From assembly GCA_902535365.1 (NCBI GenBank), contig CACATF010000002.1, forward strand, positions 79,114-143,113: a stretch of 64,000 nt of DNA, written 5' to 3'. Position numbers and translations under genes: made by a program. The stretch comes from an uncultured SAR86 cluster bacterium (GTDB lineage: Bacteria > Pseudomonadota > Gammaproteobacteria > Magnimaribacterales > TMED112). Shown here one piece after another: positions 55,831-64,000 of this stretch. Under the pieces are notes generated by a model. That model was not told where the DNA came from. It ran no database searches and saw only the letters and a list, made by a program, of their open reading frames with translations. Every line of letters starts with the position of its first letter. Positions within the stretch are counted from its first letter, which is position 1.

Positions 55831-56412
55831 TTTGGCTTAAATCTCAAATTAAAGTTTGAAAAATACCTTTTGTATGTATCATCATCAATTTCTTTTAGGT
55901 AAGCAATTTTTTTATATTTATTTATTGCGCTGGTTGCCGCTCTATCGAAGGCTGAACTTCCACTCGAACGAATCAGCTTAAAATTTTTAATATTGCCTAA
56001 TCTGTCAACTTGCAAATTAAACTCTGCGTACATACCTTTTCTAGTGTTATTTGGCTTAATCCAAATTTGTTCAAGATCATTTATTATTTTTTGACTAATC
56101 TCTTCTGCAATATCAGCATTTTGAGCAATCTTTTTTTGGTCTACTTCCTGCGCTATGTAGCTATCAAAGTTTTCAATTTTTTTTACAGGATCAGTTTTTT
56201 TTGTTTGTTTAACTTGTGTTGGCTTGGTTGTTTGTTTTAGTTGTTTTGATTCTCTTTTTGGTGTTTCCTCTTTTTTTTTCAGGCTCTAAAAACTTAATTC
56301 CAGTGATTGTTCTGTCCTCAACATTAGGGCTATCGTAACTAAAAAAAGAGTAAGCGAAAATTATCAAAATATGGACTAATAGAGACAAAATTATTGCTGA
56401 TAACCATCTCAT
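55827..56412 (-). CDS. tolA: TolA, reading frame interrupted at an A9 run (slippage, error or mutation)
   Basis: N-terminal TM ORF (56412-56209) and TolA C-terminal-domain ORF (56033-55827) join through the +1 frame: ...EKKEETPKRESKQLKQTTKPTQVKQTKKTDPVKKIENFDSYIAQEVDQKKIAQNADIAEEISQKIINDLEQIWIKPNNTRKGMYAEFNLQ... Confidence 0.88.
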
Positions 56413-56831
56413 GGTTGAGTGGCTAATGAAAAGTTTTTAGCGCCATTAGCTTGTAAAACTCCGAGCAGATCTGCGATTGCTTGATAAGAAGTTTCCCTAT
56501 CTCCTCGAACAATTATTTCAATATTTGGATTGGTTGCCACAACTTTTTGAAATCTATCTTCAAGAAAGCCTAATGATACCTGCACAATATCGCCATCTTC
56601 TTCGATGAAATAGTTTCCGTTTTCATTGACATCAATCACAAATGGTTGTGACTGCTCCAGTTCAATTTCATCTGCTTGAGTATTGGGCAAATTAATATCT
56701 AAACCCTGTACAGCAAGTGGTGTAACTACCATGAAAATCACAAGCAAAACCAACATTATGTCTACATAAGGAACAACGTTTATTTCATTGATAACTTTTT
56801 TGGAAGAAGTTCCTCTTTTTTCTAGCAGCAT
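56409..56831 (-). CDS. tolR: Biopolymer transport protein TolR (ExbD family)
   Basis: INEINVVPYVDIMLVLLVIFMVVTPL, VIDVNENGNYFIE. Confidence 0.95.
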   Translation of the reverse strand: MLLEKRGTSSKKVINEINVVPYVDIMLVLLVIFMVVTPLAVQGLDINLPNTQADEIELEQSQPFVIDVNENGNYFIEEDGDIVQVSLGFLEDRFQKVVATNPNIEIIVRGDRETSYQAIADLLGVLQANGAKNFSLATQP

Positions 56832-57478
56832 TATTTATCTTTTGCTATTTGAATTATTAACTCCTCAGCGAACGCCAAAGAACCATTTAATAGGTTATCT
56901 AGTTGTTTTGAAAATTGATTAAATCCAATTAATGCAGGAATAGCAGCTAATAACCCAACAGCTGTGGCAACAAGTGCTTCAGATATGCCTGGAGCTACTG
57001 AGCTTAATGTAAGTTGTGCTGTAGTTGATAATCCTTGGAACGCGTTAATGATACCTATAACCGTACCAAGCAACCCTATGTATGGAGCGCTTGAACTTAT
57101 AGTTGCAAGCAAAGATAGATTCTTTGAAAGTCTTTCTTCTTCCCTATTGATTACAACCCTAACTAGCCTCTCTGTTGAATCAATTGAATCAGCATTTTTT
57201 TTATTATTGTATGAATCATAGATTGTGACCAAAACTAGTTCTGAGGTTTCAAGTTCAGCAAGTTCCTTTTCTTTTAAATCTGTATAAAGGTCAGATAATT
57301 TCTCTCCTTCCCAAAATCTATCTTCTATTTCGTGAGAAGATTTTACAGATCTTGTTAAGCTAAAATACTTCTCAAAGATTAAAACCCAGGACAAAAGTGA
57401 TGCGAGACATAGGATTGCTAAAATAATCTGTACTGGCAAAGATGCCTGCAAGATTAATTCTAAACCTTCAAAATTCAT
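56831..57478 (-). CDS. tolQ: TolQ (MotA/TolQ/ExbB proton channel family)
   Basis: SLLATISSSAPYIGLLGTVIGIINAFQGLSTT...APGISEALVATAVGLLAAIPA. Confidence 0.95.
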   Translation of the reverse strand: MNFEGLELILQASLPVQIILAILCLASLLSWVLIFEKYFSLTRSVKSSHEIEDRFWEGEKLSDLYTDLKEKELAELETSELVLVTIYDSYNNKKNADSIDSTERLVRVVINREEERLSKNLSLLATISSSAPYIGLLGTVIGIINAFQGLSTTAQLTLSSVAPGISEALVATAVGLLAAIPALIGFNQFSKQLDNLLNGSLAFAEELIIQIAKDK

Positions 57479-57885
57479 TTATCGTGTTCCTCTAAATCTT
57501 CATTGTATAGTGTTCTAAGCAAATATATAAAACTATCCCAGTTAAGGTCTAGAAGTTTATCTTTATTGTCTAAAATAGGGTTTAAGACTTTTGCTTGAAC
57601 TCTTATACGAATCGGTTTGTTATCAAACTTATAGACTAATACTGGTATCTGGCCTTCACTAGTAACTCCAAGCACCTGTTCCCACCATGCGGAAGCAGGT
57701 TCAAAACCTTTTTTGTATGCCTTGCATTCAATATTCCACCGGCCAAGCTTTAGATCAGGATGGTTTTTCTCCTGATACTGGTTAAGTATTCTTCTGATTG
57801 GCTTTATCAAACCAAGATCTTCTTGCAGCATTTTTGCCACTTTTCGTTCAAAGTCATGGCCTTTTTTTCTTTGATTAATAGTCAT
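57475..57885 (-). CDS. PD-(D/E)XK-like nuclease, candidate Holliday junction resolvase
   Basis: Pattern E (DFERKVAKML) ... PD (NHPDLKLGRW) ... ECK (NIECKAYKKG), 136 aa; lies between yebC and tolQ where ruvCAB is usually found. Confidence 0.68.
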   Translation of the reverse strand: MTINQRKKGHDFERKVAKMLQEDLGLIKPIRRILNQYQEKNHPDLKLGRWNIECKAYKKGFEPASAWWEQVLGVTSEGQIPVLVYKFDNKPIRIRVQAKVLNPILDNKDKLLDLNWDSFIYLLRTLYNEDLEEHDK

Positions 57886-58622
57886 TATGAAAACACTGAT
57901 TGATCGAGCTCAGCATTTGTGAAAACTTCCTGAACATCGTCCAGATCTTCCAAAACATCAGTAAGCTTAATATTTTTCTCCGATTGCTCTGCATCTAAGT
58001 TAATGTTAGTTTCTGCCTCCATTACAACCTCAGATGCATCTACTGCATAATCATTTTCTGTAAGCTTCTCTTTTAAATTTGATAGATCTTTTGGGTCACA
58101 AACTATTTCTGATTTACCCTCATCTAAATCAACTAAATCAGTGGCTCCATGTTCTAGAGCTAATTCATAAAAATCGTCATTAGAAGAATCAGCAGAAACA
58201 AGTATCTTTCCTTTTGCCTCAAACATATAAGCAACACTTCCTGATGTGCCTAAGTTACCACCATACTTTGTGAAGGCATGTCTTATTTCTGAAACAGTTC
58301 TATTTTTGTTGTCGGTTAAAGTCTTTATCAACACTGCTACACCACCGGGTGCGTATCCCTCATAGACAACTTCCTCTAAATTTTGCCCCTCTTGACCACC
58401 TGCTCCTCTTTGAATAGCTCTATTAATGGTATCTTTGGCCATATTTGCTGATAGAGCTTTGTCATATGCCAATCTCAATCTTGGGTTGTCCTCGACTATA
58501 GGCCCACCTTCTTTTGCTGCAACTGTGAGCTCCCTAATGATCTTTGTGAAGACAGCACCTCTTTTAGCATCTTGTCTTGCTTTTCTATGTTTAATATTTG
58601 CCCATTTGGAATGTCCTGCCAT
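57885..58622 (-). CDS. yebC: YebC/PmpR family protein (probable transcriptional/translation regulatory factor)
   Basis: MAGHSKWANIKHRKARQDAKRGAVFTKIIRELTVAAKEGG. Confidence 0.97.
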   Translation of the reverse strand: MAGHSKWANIKHRKARQDAKRGAVFTKIIRELTVAAKEGGPIVEDNPRLRLAYDKALSANMAKDTINRAIQRGAGGQEGQNLEEVVYEGYAPGGVAVLIKTLTDNKNRTVSEIRHAFTKYGGNLGTSGSVAYMFEAKGKILVSADSSNDDFYELALEHGATDLVDLDEGKSEIVCDPKDLSNLKEKLTENDYAVDASEVVMEAETNINLDAEQSEKNIKLTDVLEDLDDVQEVFTNAELDQSVFS

Positions 58623-58624
58623 AA

Positions 58625-60385
58625 CTACTCCTCAATTTTTTTGATATGAAGCTCTTCAAGACTATCATCTGGAACAGAGCCTGGTGCCTCAGATAAGAGA
58701 CAAAGTGCAGATTGTGTTTTTGGAAACGCTATTACATCTCTAATTGACTCTGCGCCTACCATAAGCATTGCTAGCCTATCCAATCCAAATGCGATGCCAC
58801 CATGTGGAGGGCATCCAGATTGCAGTGTTCTTAAAAAGAATCCAAATTTTTCATTTTGCTCTTCTTTAGATAAACCAAGAATATTGAAAATTTCTTGCTG
58901 TAATTCTGAATCATGAATACGAATTGAACCACCACCAATTTCAACACCATTTAAAACCATATCGTATGCCTTTGAATTAATTTCTAATGAATCTGAATCT
59001 TTCAATTTACTCGGATCCTGTTCTTTAGGACTTGTAAATGGATGATGTAATGCCGTAAGCCCGCCTTCAGAATTTTCTTCAAACATTGGAAAATCTGTAA
59101 CCCAGCATGATTTAAATCCTTCTTTGATTAAACCTAGATCATTACCAATTCTTGAAATTAATCTGCTCATATAGTCATTAACAACTTTCATTTTTCCAGC
59201 GCCAAAAAATACAAGATTTCCTTTTTTTAGATTTAGAGATTCAATGAGTTTTTGTTGGCACTCCTCTGAGAGATATTTGATAATTGGAGAATTCAATCCC
59301 GCTAAAGTCGGCTCATCTACTCTTATATAAGCTAAGCCTTTTGCTCCAAATTCCTTAACAAAATCAGTGTAACGATCAATTTGACCCCTTCCAATCTCTT
59401 CACCATTATCAATTACCAAGGCTGCTATTCTGGAGTTTTTATCATTCGCTGGCTCTGAGAAGACTTTAAATTCTTCGCTTAAAAACACTTCAGAAACCTC
59501 ATTTAGTATGAGCGGATTTCTTAAGTCAGGTTTGTCGCATCCATATAAGTTCATTGATTCATGCCAGGGTATCTTTGGAATATCGCCAAGATCAATATTT
59601 AAAACTTTATCAAAAGAAAATCTAATCATGCTTTCAGCCATATTCATAACGTCAGCTTCATCAACGAAAGAAGCTTCGATATCAACTTGTGAAAATTCAG
59701 GCTGCCTATCTGCTCTAAGATCCTCATCTCTAAAACATCTAGCAATCTGATAGTATTTATCGAATCCTGAAACCATTAACATCTGTTTAAAAAGTTGCGG
59801 AGATTGTGGTAAAGCGAAGAAATTGCCCGGGCTTGTTCTACTAGGCACAAGATAATCTCTTGCACCTTCAGGAGTCGCTTTAGTTAGTATTGGTGTCTCA
59901 ATATCCATGTAAGATTCACTTTCAAGGTAATCTCTTATCGCTTTTGTTAATTTAGACTTTAACCGTAAATTATTTTGCATTTCTGGTCTTCTAAGATCTA
60001 AGGTTCTGTTTTTTAGCCTGACATCTTCACCTACATCGCTTGATTGATCTAATGGAAATGCTGGAGTTTCAGCAATGTTTAGTACAACTATTTCTTCACA
60101 TCTTAATTCGATTTCGCCAGTTGCTAATGTTAAGTTCTCTGAATCTTGAGGTCTTTCTTCAACTAGGCCTGTAACTTTAAGGACGTATTCTGATCTGACG
60201 TTGTCAGCTATTGTAAAAGAATCAGCCTGTTCAGGGTTTACAACAATTTGAACCATACCCGTTGTATCTCTTAAATCAAGAAATATAACGCCACCATGGT
60301 CTCTTCTTCTATGGACCCAACCGCATACTGTTACTGATTTTCCTGCAAAATCTTTTCCTAATTCACCGCAATAATTTGTTCTCAT
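58625..60385 (-). CDS. aspS: Aspartyl-tRNA synthetase (bacterial type)
   Basis: GWVHRRRDHGGVIFLDLRD, QSPQLFKQMLMVSGFDKYYQIARCFRDEDLRADRQPEF, GIAFGLDRLAML. Confidence 0.98.
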   Translation of the reverse strand: MRTNYCGELGKDFAGKSVTVCGWVHRRRDHGGVIFLDLRDTTGMVQIVVNPEQADSFTIADNVRSEYVLKVTGLVEERPQDSENLTLATGEIELRCEEIVVLNIAETPAFPLDQSSDVGEDVRLKNRTLDLRRPEMQNNLRLKSKLTKAIRDYLESESYMDIETPILTKATPEGARDYLVPSRTSPGNFFALPQSPQLFKQMLMVSGFDKYYQIARCFRDEDLRADRQPEFSQVDIEASFVDEADVMNMAESMIRFSFDKVLNIDLGDIPKIPWHESMNLYGCDKPDLRNPLILNEVSEVFLSEEFKVFSEPANDKNSRIAALVIDNGEEIGRGQIDRYTDFVKEFGAKGLAYIRVDEPTLAGLNSPIIKYLSEECQQKLIESLNLKKGNLVFFGAGKMKVVNDYMSRLISRIGNDLGLIKEGFKSCWVTDFPMFEENSEGGLTALHHPFTSPKEQDPSKLKDSDSLEINSKAYDMVLNGVEIGGGSIRIHDSELQQEIFNILGLSKEEQNEKFGFFLRTLQSGCPPHGGIAFGLDRLAMLMVGAESIRDVIAFPKTQSALCLLSEAPGSVPDDSLEELHIKKIEE

Positions 60386-60387
60386 TT

Positions 60388-60636
60388 TTAATTCTCTTTT
60401 TTACCAGTTTTTGTCATTTTATTTTCAGAATCATGGATATTTTTTTTTGATCCACTTTTAAAATCTGTCTCATACCAGCCACCACCTTTCAATCTAAAAC
60501 CTGGAGCTGAAACTAATTTTACCACTTTAGTTGATTTGTTACATTTAATGCATTTTTTTGCGGGTTTGTCAGAAATTTTTTGAATTAATTCAAAATTTGA
60601 TTTACATACTTCGCAATAATATTCGTAAATGGGCAT
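60388..60636 (-). CDS. FmdB-family zinc ribbon protein
   Basis: MPIYEYYCEVCKSNFELIQKI...KKCIKCNKS...SAPGFRLKGGGWYETDFKS; next to aspS. Confidence 0.93.
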   Translation of the reverse strand: MPIYEYYCEVCKSNFELIQKISDKPAKKCIKCNKSTKVVKLVSAPGFRLKGGGWYETDFKSGSKKNIHDSENKMTKTGKKEN

Positions 60637-60677
60637 AATCTCTTTAAATTACCATATAATTAGTTGAGGAGATTATA

Positions 60678-61949
60678 GTGTATTTCTCAAAATTATTCGT
60701 CCCTACAAGCAAGCAAGACCCATCAGATGCAGAACTTGCAAGCCATAAATTGATGCTCAAAAGCGGCATGATTAAGAAAACTGCTGCTGGAATTTATAAT
60801 TGGCTTCCATTTGGTCTAAAAGTAGTTAAAAAAGTTGAGGATATTGTTCGAAAAAATCTAGATTTATCAGGAGCTCAAGAAATACTGATGCCTATGGTTC
60901 AACCTGCAGAGCTTTGGAAAGAGTCAGAAAGGTTTGATCAATATGGGAAAGAGCTGCTTAAATTTCAAGATAGATCTGACAGAGATTTTGTTCTAGGCCC
61001 TACACATGAGGAAGTTGTCTGTGAGATATTCAGAAGCTATCCAATGAGTTATAAAGATCTTCCGATAAATCTATACCAAATTCAAACTAAATTCAGAGAT
61101 GAAATAAGACCAAGGTTTGGTGTAATGAGATCCAGAGAATTCATAATGAAAGATGCATACAGTTTTGATATTGATCCTTCAGGAATGGAAAAGAGCTATG
61201 AAATCATGAAGCAAGCTTATATATCTATTTTTAATGATATTGGACTTGAATATAGAATTGTTAAGGCAGATGCTGGGAATATTGGGGGAGATGTTAGTGA
61301 GGAGTTTCATATTCTTGCTGATTCTGGTGAAGATCTTTTGGCAATTAGCGATAGTAGTGAATTCGCAGCAAATGTTGAAGTTCTAGAATATGACAAAGAC
61401 CCAACAGAACTAGATGGCAAACCTTCCCCTGATGGAAAAGGGAAACTTAGTGTAAAAAGAGGTATAGAGGTTGGTCATATTTTTCAGCTTGGCACTAAAT
61501 ACAGCGAAAAAATGAATGTAAAGATTAAAGATGCTGAAGGAAAAGAAAAAACACTTTTTATGGGATGTTACGGAATAGGTGTATCTAGAATTGTAGCAGC
61601 TTCGATAGAACAAAATCATGATGATAAAGGCATTATTTGGCCTTACCCTATTGCTCCTTTTCATATCAATATTATCTGTCTTGATCCAAAAAGAGATGAA
61701 ATTTTAAAAGAGTGTAAGAATGTTTATGAAATTTTAAGTAAAGCGGGGCATGACGTATTGCTTGATGATAGAGATATTAGAGCTGGAGTTAAATTTGGTG
61801 AACACGAAATGCTTGGGATACCTTTCTCAATAGTTATTGGTCCAAATAATTTTAATAACAGTAAATATGAATTTAGCTCTCGAACAGAAGAAACAAAAAC
61901 TGAACTTTCAATCGATGAAATAAAACACATTTTAGAGGAACTTAAATGA
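60678..61949 (+). CDS. proS: Prolyl-tRNA synthetase, short form without the INS editing domain
   Basis: ProRS motifs (GPTHEEVVCEIFRSYPMSYKDLPINLYQIQTKFRDEIRPRFGVMRSREFIMKDAYSF; SVKRGIEVGHIFQLGTKYS); 423 aa. Confidence 0.96.
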   Translation: MYFSKLFVPTSKQDPSDAELASHKLMLKSGMIKKTAAGIYNWLPFGLKVVKKVEDIVRKNLDLSGAQEILMPMVQPAELWKESERFDQYGKELLKFQDRSDRDFVLGPTHEEVVCEIFRSYPMSYKDLPINLYQIQTKFRDEIRPRFGVMRSREFIMKDAYSFDIDPSGMEKSYEIMKQAYISIFNDIGLEYRIVKADAGNIGGDVSEEFHILADSGEDLLAISDSSEFAANVEVLEYDKDPTELDGKPSPDGKGKLSVKRGIEVGHIFQLGTKYSEKMNVKIKDAEGKEKTLFMGCYGIGVSRIVAASIEQNHDDKGIIWPYPIAPFHINIICLDPKRDEILKECKNVYEILSKAGHDVLLDDRDIRAGVKFGEHEMLGIPFSIVIGPNNFNNSKYEFSSRTEETKTELSIDEIKHILEELK

Positions 61950-63814
61950 TGAAATTTTTTACTTCAATAGGTGGCTTTCTTTTGGGGTCACTTTTATTAG
62001 CTTTTTTGATTGTAATTTCTTTTAATCCAGGTTTCTTTGCAAAAGCAGCCATGAAGCAAGGAGTAAAAGATTTAGCAACTCCAGCCACCAATTCTCTAGA
62101 TAAATTTTTGGATAACGAAATAATTGAATCTGCTTTAAAAAGCCCTGAATCACTGACTAATTTTGGTCTTGATGATCTTGATTTCTTAACAAATCACAAT
62201 GAAAAATGGGATGACTACTCTATTAAGGCAAATGAAGATGCCTACGAGGATTTCCTCGAGTATGAAAGAAGACTAAACTCATTTGATGCGAATTCATTGG
62301 AGAGGTCTGCGAAACTAAATTTAATGGTCGCAAAATTTTCTGCAGAAAATCAAAAAAGACAATTCGAATCTTTTGAATATCACCAAGGTCCTTTTATTCA
62401 GTTCTATGGATCTCATTTAGGATTCGTAGATTTTATGACAGACACTCATAGAATTGGTGATCAAAAAGATGCTGAAGATTACATAAAGCGAGTTTACGGT
62501 ATATCAAAAGCTATAAATGAACTGATGGAAGTTGAGAAATTAAGAGCCGACAGAGGTCTCTTTTCTCCAAAATTTGTCTATGAAAGGTCCTTAGTTCAGC
62601 TCGAAATTCTTACAAGCACAGATACTCTTAATCATCCTCTATATTCATCTTTTAAAAATAAAATTGGTGAAATAAGTATCAATGAGGCTCAGGCTAATGA
62701 TTTATTGAAAAACTTGGAAAAGGCAATTAATGAAAGTTTCAAACCAACATATACAGAACTGACAGAACTCATTAGGCTTCATTCTCAAAATGCAAGAGAG
62801 CATGATGGGGTATGGAGCATGCCAAATGGAGAAGACTACTACAAGCATCGACTTAAGATCTATACAACTACAGACTATTCTCCAGATGAAATCCATGAAA
62901 TAGGATTAAAACTCGTAGAAAGCATTCAATCAGAAATCAGAAGCATTCTTGAAGCAGAGGGTTATGATGTATCGAGGCCTTTGGCGACTCTTTACGATGA
63001 GCTAAATAATGATCCTAGGTTTTTATTTGAAGATTCAGATGCTGGCAGACAAGCTATTCTTGATGAATACACACGAATACAAAATGAAACATACAAAATT
63101 TTACCTCAGTACTTTAATGAACTTCCCATTGCTGAAGTAATAGTAAAAAGAGTTCCTATTTTTGCAGAAAAAAGTGCCGCGGGAGGCTATTATCGAGGCC
63201 CATCACTAGATGGCTCAAGACCTGGGGTTTGGTATGCCAACCTATATGACATTAATGCCACTCAAACATTTAAGATGCCTGCACTTTCATTTCATGAAGC
63301 AGTGCCTGGCCATCACATGCAAATAGCTCTAAATCAAGAAAACCCTAATCAAACATTATGGAATAAGTTTGGCTATAGAACTTCAGCATATTCAGAGGGG
63401 TGGGCTTTATATGCGGAAAGATTAGCAATAGAAGCTGGGTTGATTAATGATCCATTTGAGATGATAGGATCATTACAATCAGAACTCTTTAGAGCCGCAA
63501 GATTAGTCATTGATACAGGCCTTCATGCAAAAAAATGGACTAGAGAAGAAGCTATAGTTTATATGATGGATAATGTTGGGGAAGTTAGAAGTGAGGCCCA
63601 ATCAGAGATTGAAAGATATATTGTTTGGCCCGGACAAGCTACATCCTACATGATTGGAAGAGTAAAGATATTAGAGTTAAGAGAAAGAGCCAAAAACGAG
63701 TTAGGCAATAGGTTTGATATTAAAGATTTTCATTCAGCTGTTTTGATGAACGGAATTCTGCCCCTAACAGTGTTAGAGGCAGTTGTGGATGATTATATAA
63801 TTGAGAATAGCTAG
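61946..63814 (+). CDS. DUF885 family protein (putative peptidase-like lipoprotein/membrane-anchored)
   Basis: N-terminal TM; FHEAVPGHHMQIAL (HExxH-like), SAYSEGWALYAERLAIEAGL, TYMIGR-like TSYMIGRVKILELRERA. Confidence 0.9.
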   Translation: MMKFFTSIGGFLLGSLLLAFLIVISFNPGFFAKAAMKQGVKDLATPATNSLDKFLDNEIIESALKSPESLTNFGLDDLDFLTNHNEKWDDYSIKANEDAYEDFLEYERRLNSFDANSLERSAKLNLMVAKFSAENQKRQFESFEYHQGPFIQFYGSHLGFVDFMTDTHRIGDQKDAEDYIKRVYGISKAINELMEVEKLRADRGLFSPKFVYERSLVQLEILTSTDTLNHPLYSSFKNKIGEISINEAQANDLLKNLEKAINESFKPTYTELTELIRLHSQNAREHDGVWSMPNGEDYYKHRLKIYTTTDYSPDEIHEIGLKLVESIQSEIRSILEAEGYDVSRPLATLYDELNNDPRFLFEDSDAGRQAILDEYTRIQNETYKILPQYFNELPIAEVIVKRVPIFAEKSAAGGYYRGPSLDGSRPGVWYANLYDINATQTFKMPALSFHEAVPGHHMQIALNQENPNQTLWNKFGYRTSAYSEGWALYAERLAIEAGLINDPFEMIGSLQSELFRAARLVIDTGLHAKKWTREEAIVYMMDNVGEVRSEAQSEIERYIVWPGQATSYMIGRVKILELRERAKNELGNRFDIKDFHSAVLMNGILPLTVLEAVVDDYIIENS

Positions 63815-63816
63815 AA

Positions 63817-64000
63817 TTAGGCTTCTTGAACTGATTTCTCTATCTCTTCAAGAATTTTTGGATTCTCTCTAAGGAAATCAGACGCCTTAGCTAAACCTTG
63901 TCCAATTTTATCGCCATTATAGCTATACCAAGAACCTGATTTTTCAATAATTGATTTTTTAACAGCGTACTCAATTATTTCAGCAAATCTGTTGATGCCT
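63817..64000 (-). CDS. recA: RecA (C-terminal end, partial)
   Basis: Reverse strand: [60 protein letters not shown], typical RecA C-terminus. Confidence 0.95.
   Translation of the reverse strand, partial: GINRFAEIIEYAVKKSIIEKSGSWYSYNGDKIGQGLAKASDFLRENPKILEEIEKSVQEA

Noticed and set aside
55827-56033. Separate small TonB-like gene between tolB and tolR
   Set aside because: It is the TolA C-terminal domain; the upstream frame is open and joins the TolA N-terminus at the A9 run.
56010-56240. Plus-strand 76-aa hydrophobic ORF in the tolA gap
   Set aside because: Antisense to the recovered +1 tolA frame, which explains the region better.

Overview
This 64 kb window is AT-rich and very gene-dense, and looks like housekeeping chromosome from a streamlined gammaproteobacterium. 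A marine SAR86-like lineage is my inference; it was not tested. I read about 65 coding regions, one tRNA-Lys(UUU), one clear intrinsic terminator and a candidate heat-shock promoter. Recognisable blocks are xerD-dsbC-prfB, rpsP-rimM-VOC-trmD-rplS, groSL, ampD next to an AmpG-like permease, ribF-ileS-lspA-ispH, murJ-msrB-pdxB, sdhCDAB-sucAB-lpd-sucCD, der-bamB-yfgM-hisS-ispG-ndk, iscSUA-fdx-iscX, dapA-bamC-purC, aspS-yebC-nuclease-tolQRAB-pal-cpoB, proS, and the end of recA. I found no CRISPR array, prophage, transposon or obvious defence island. The best leads are: tolA split by a frame change at an A9 run; a PD-(D/E)XK nuclease at the locus where ruvCAB normally sits; an AmpG-like permease with a C-terminal VanZ-like domain next to ampD; a ProRS lacking the editing insertion domain; ribosomal protein S16 with a 10x EEAPA tail, followed by a rimM with no canonical start codon; an isc cluster lacking hscBA and iscR; the prfB programmed frameshift; and interlocked stop codons at convergent gene ends. 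Nothing here is a convincing wholly new multi-gene system.
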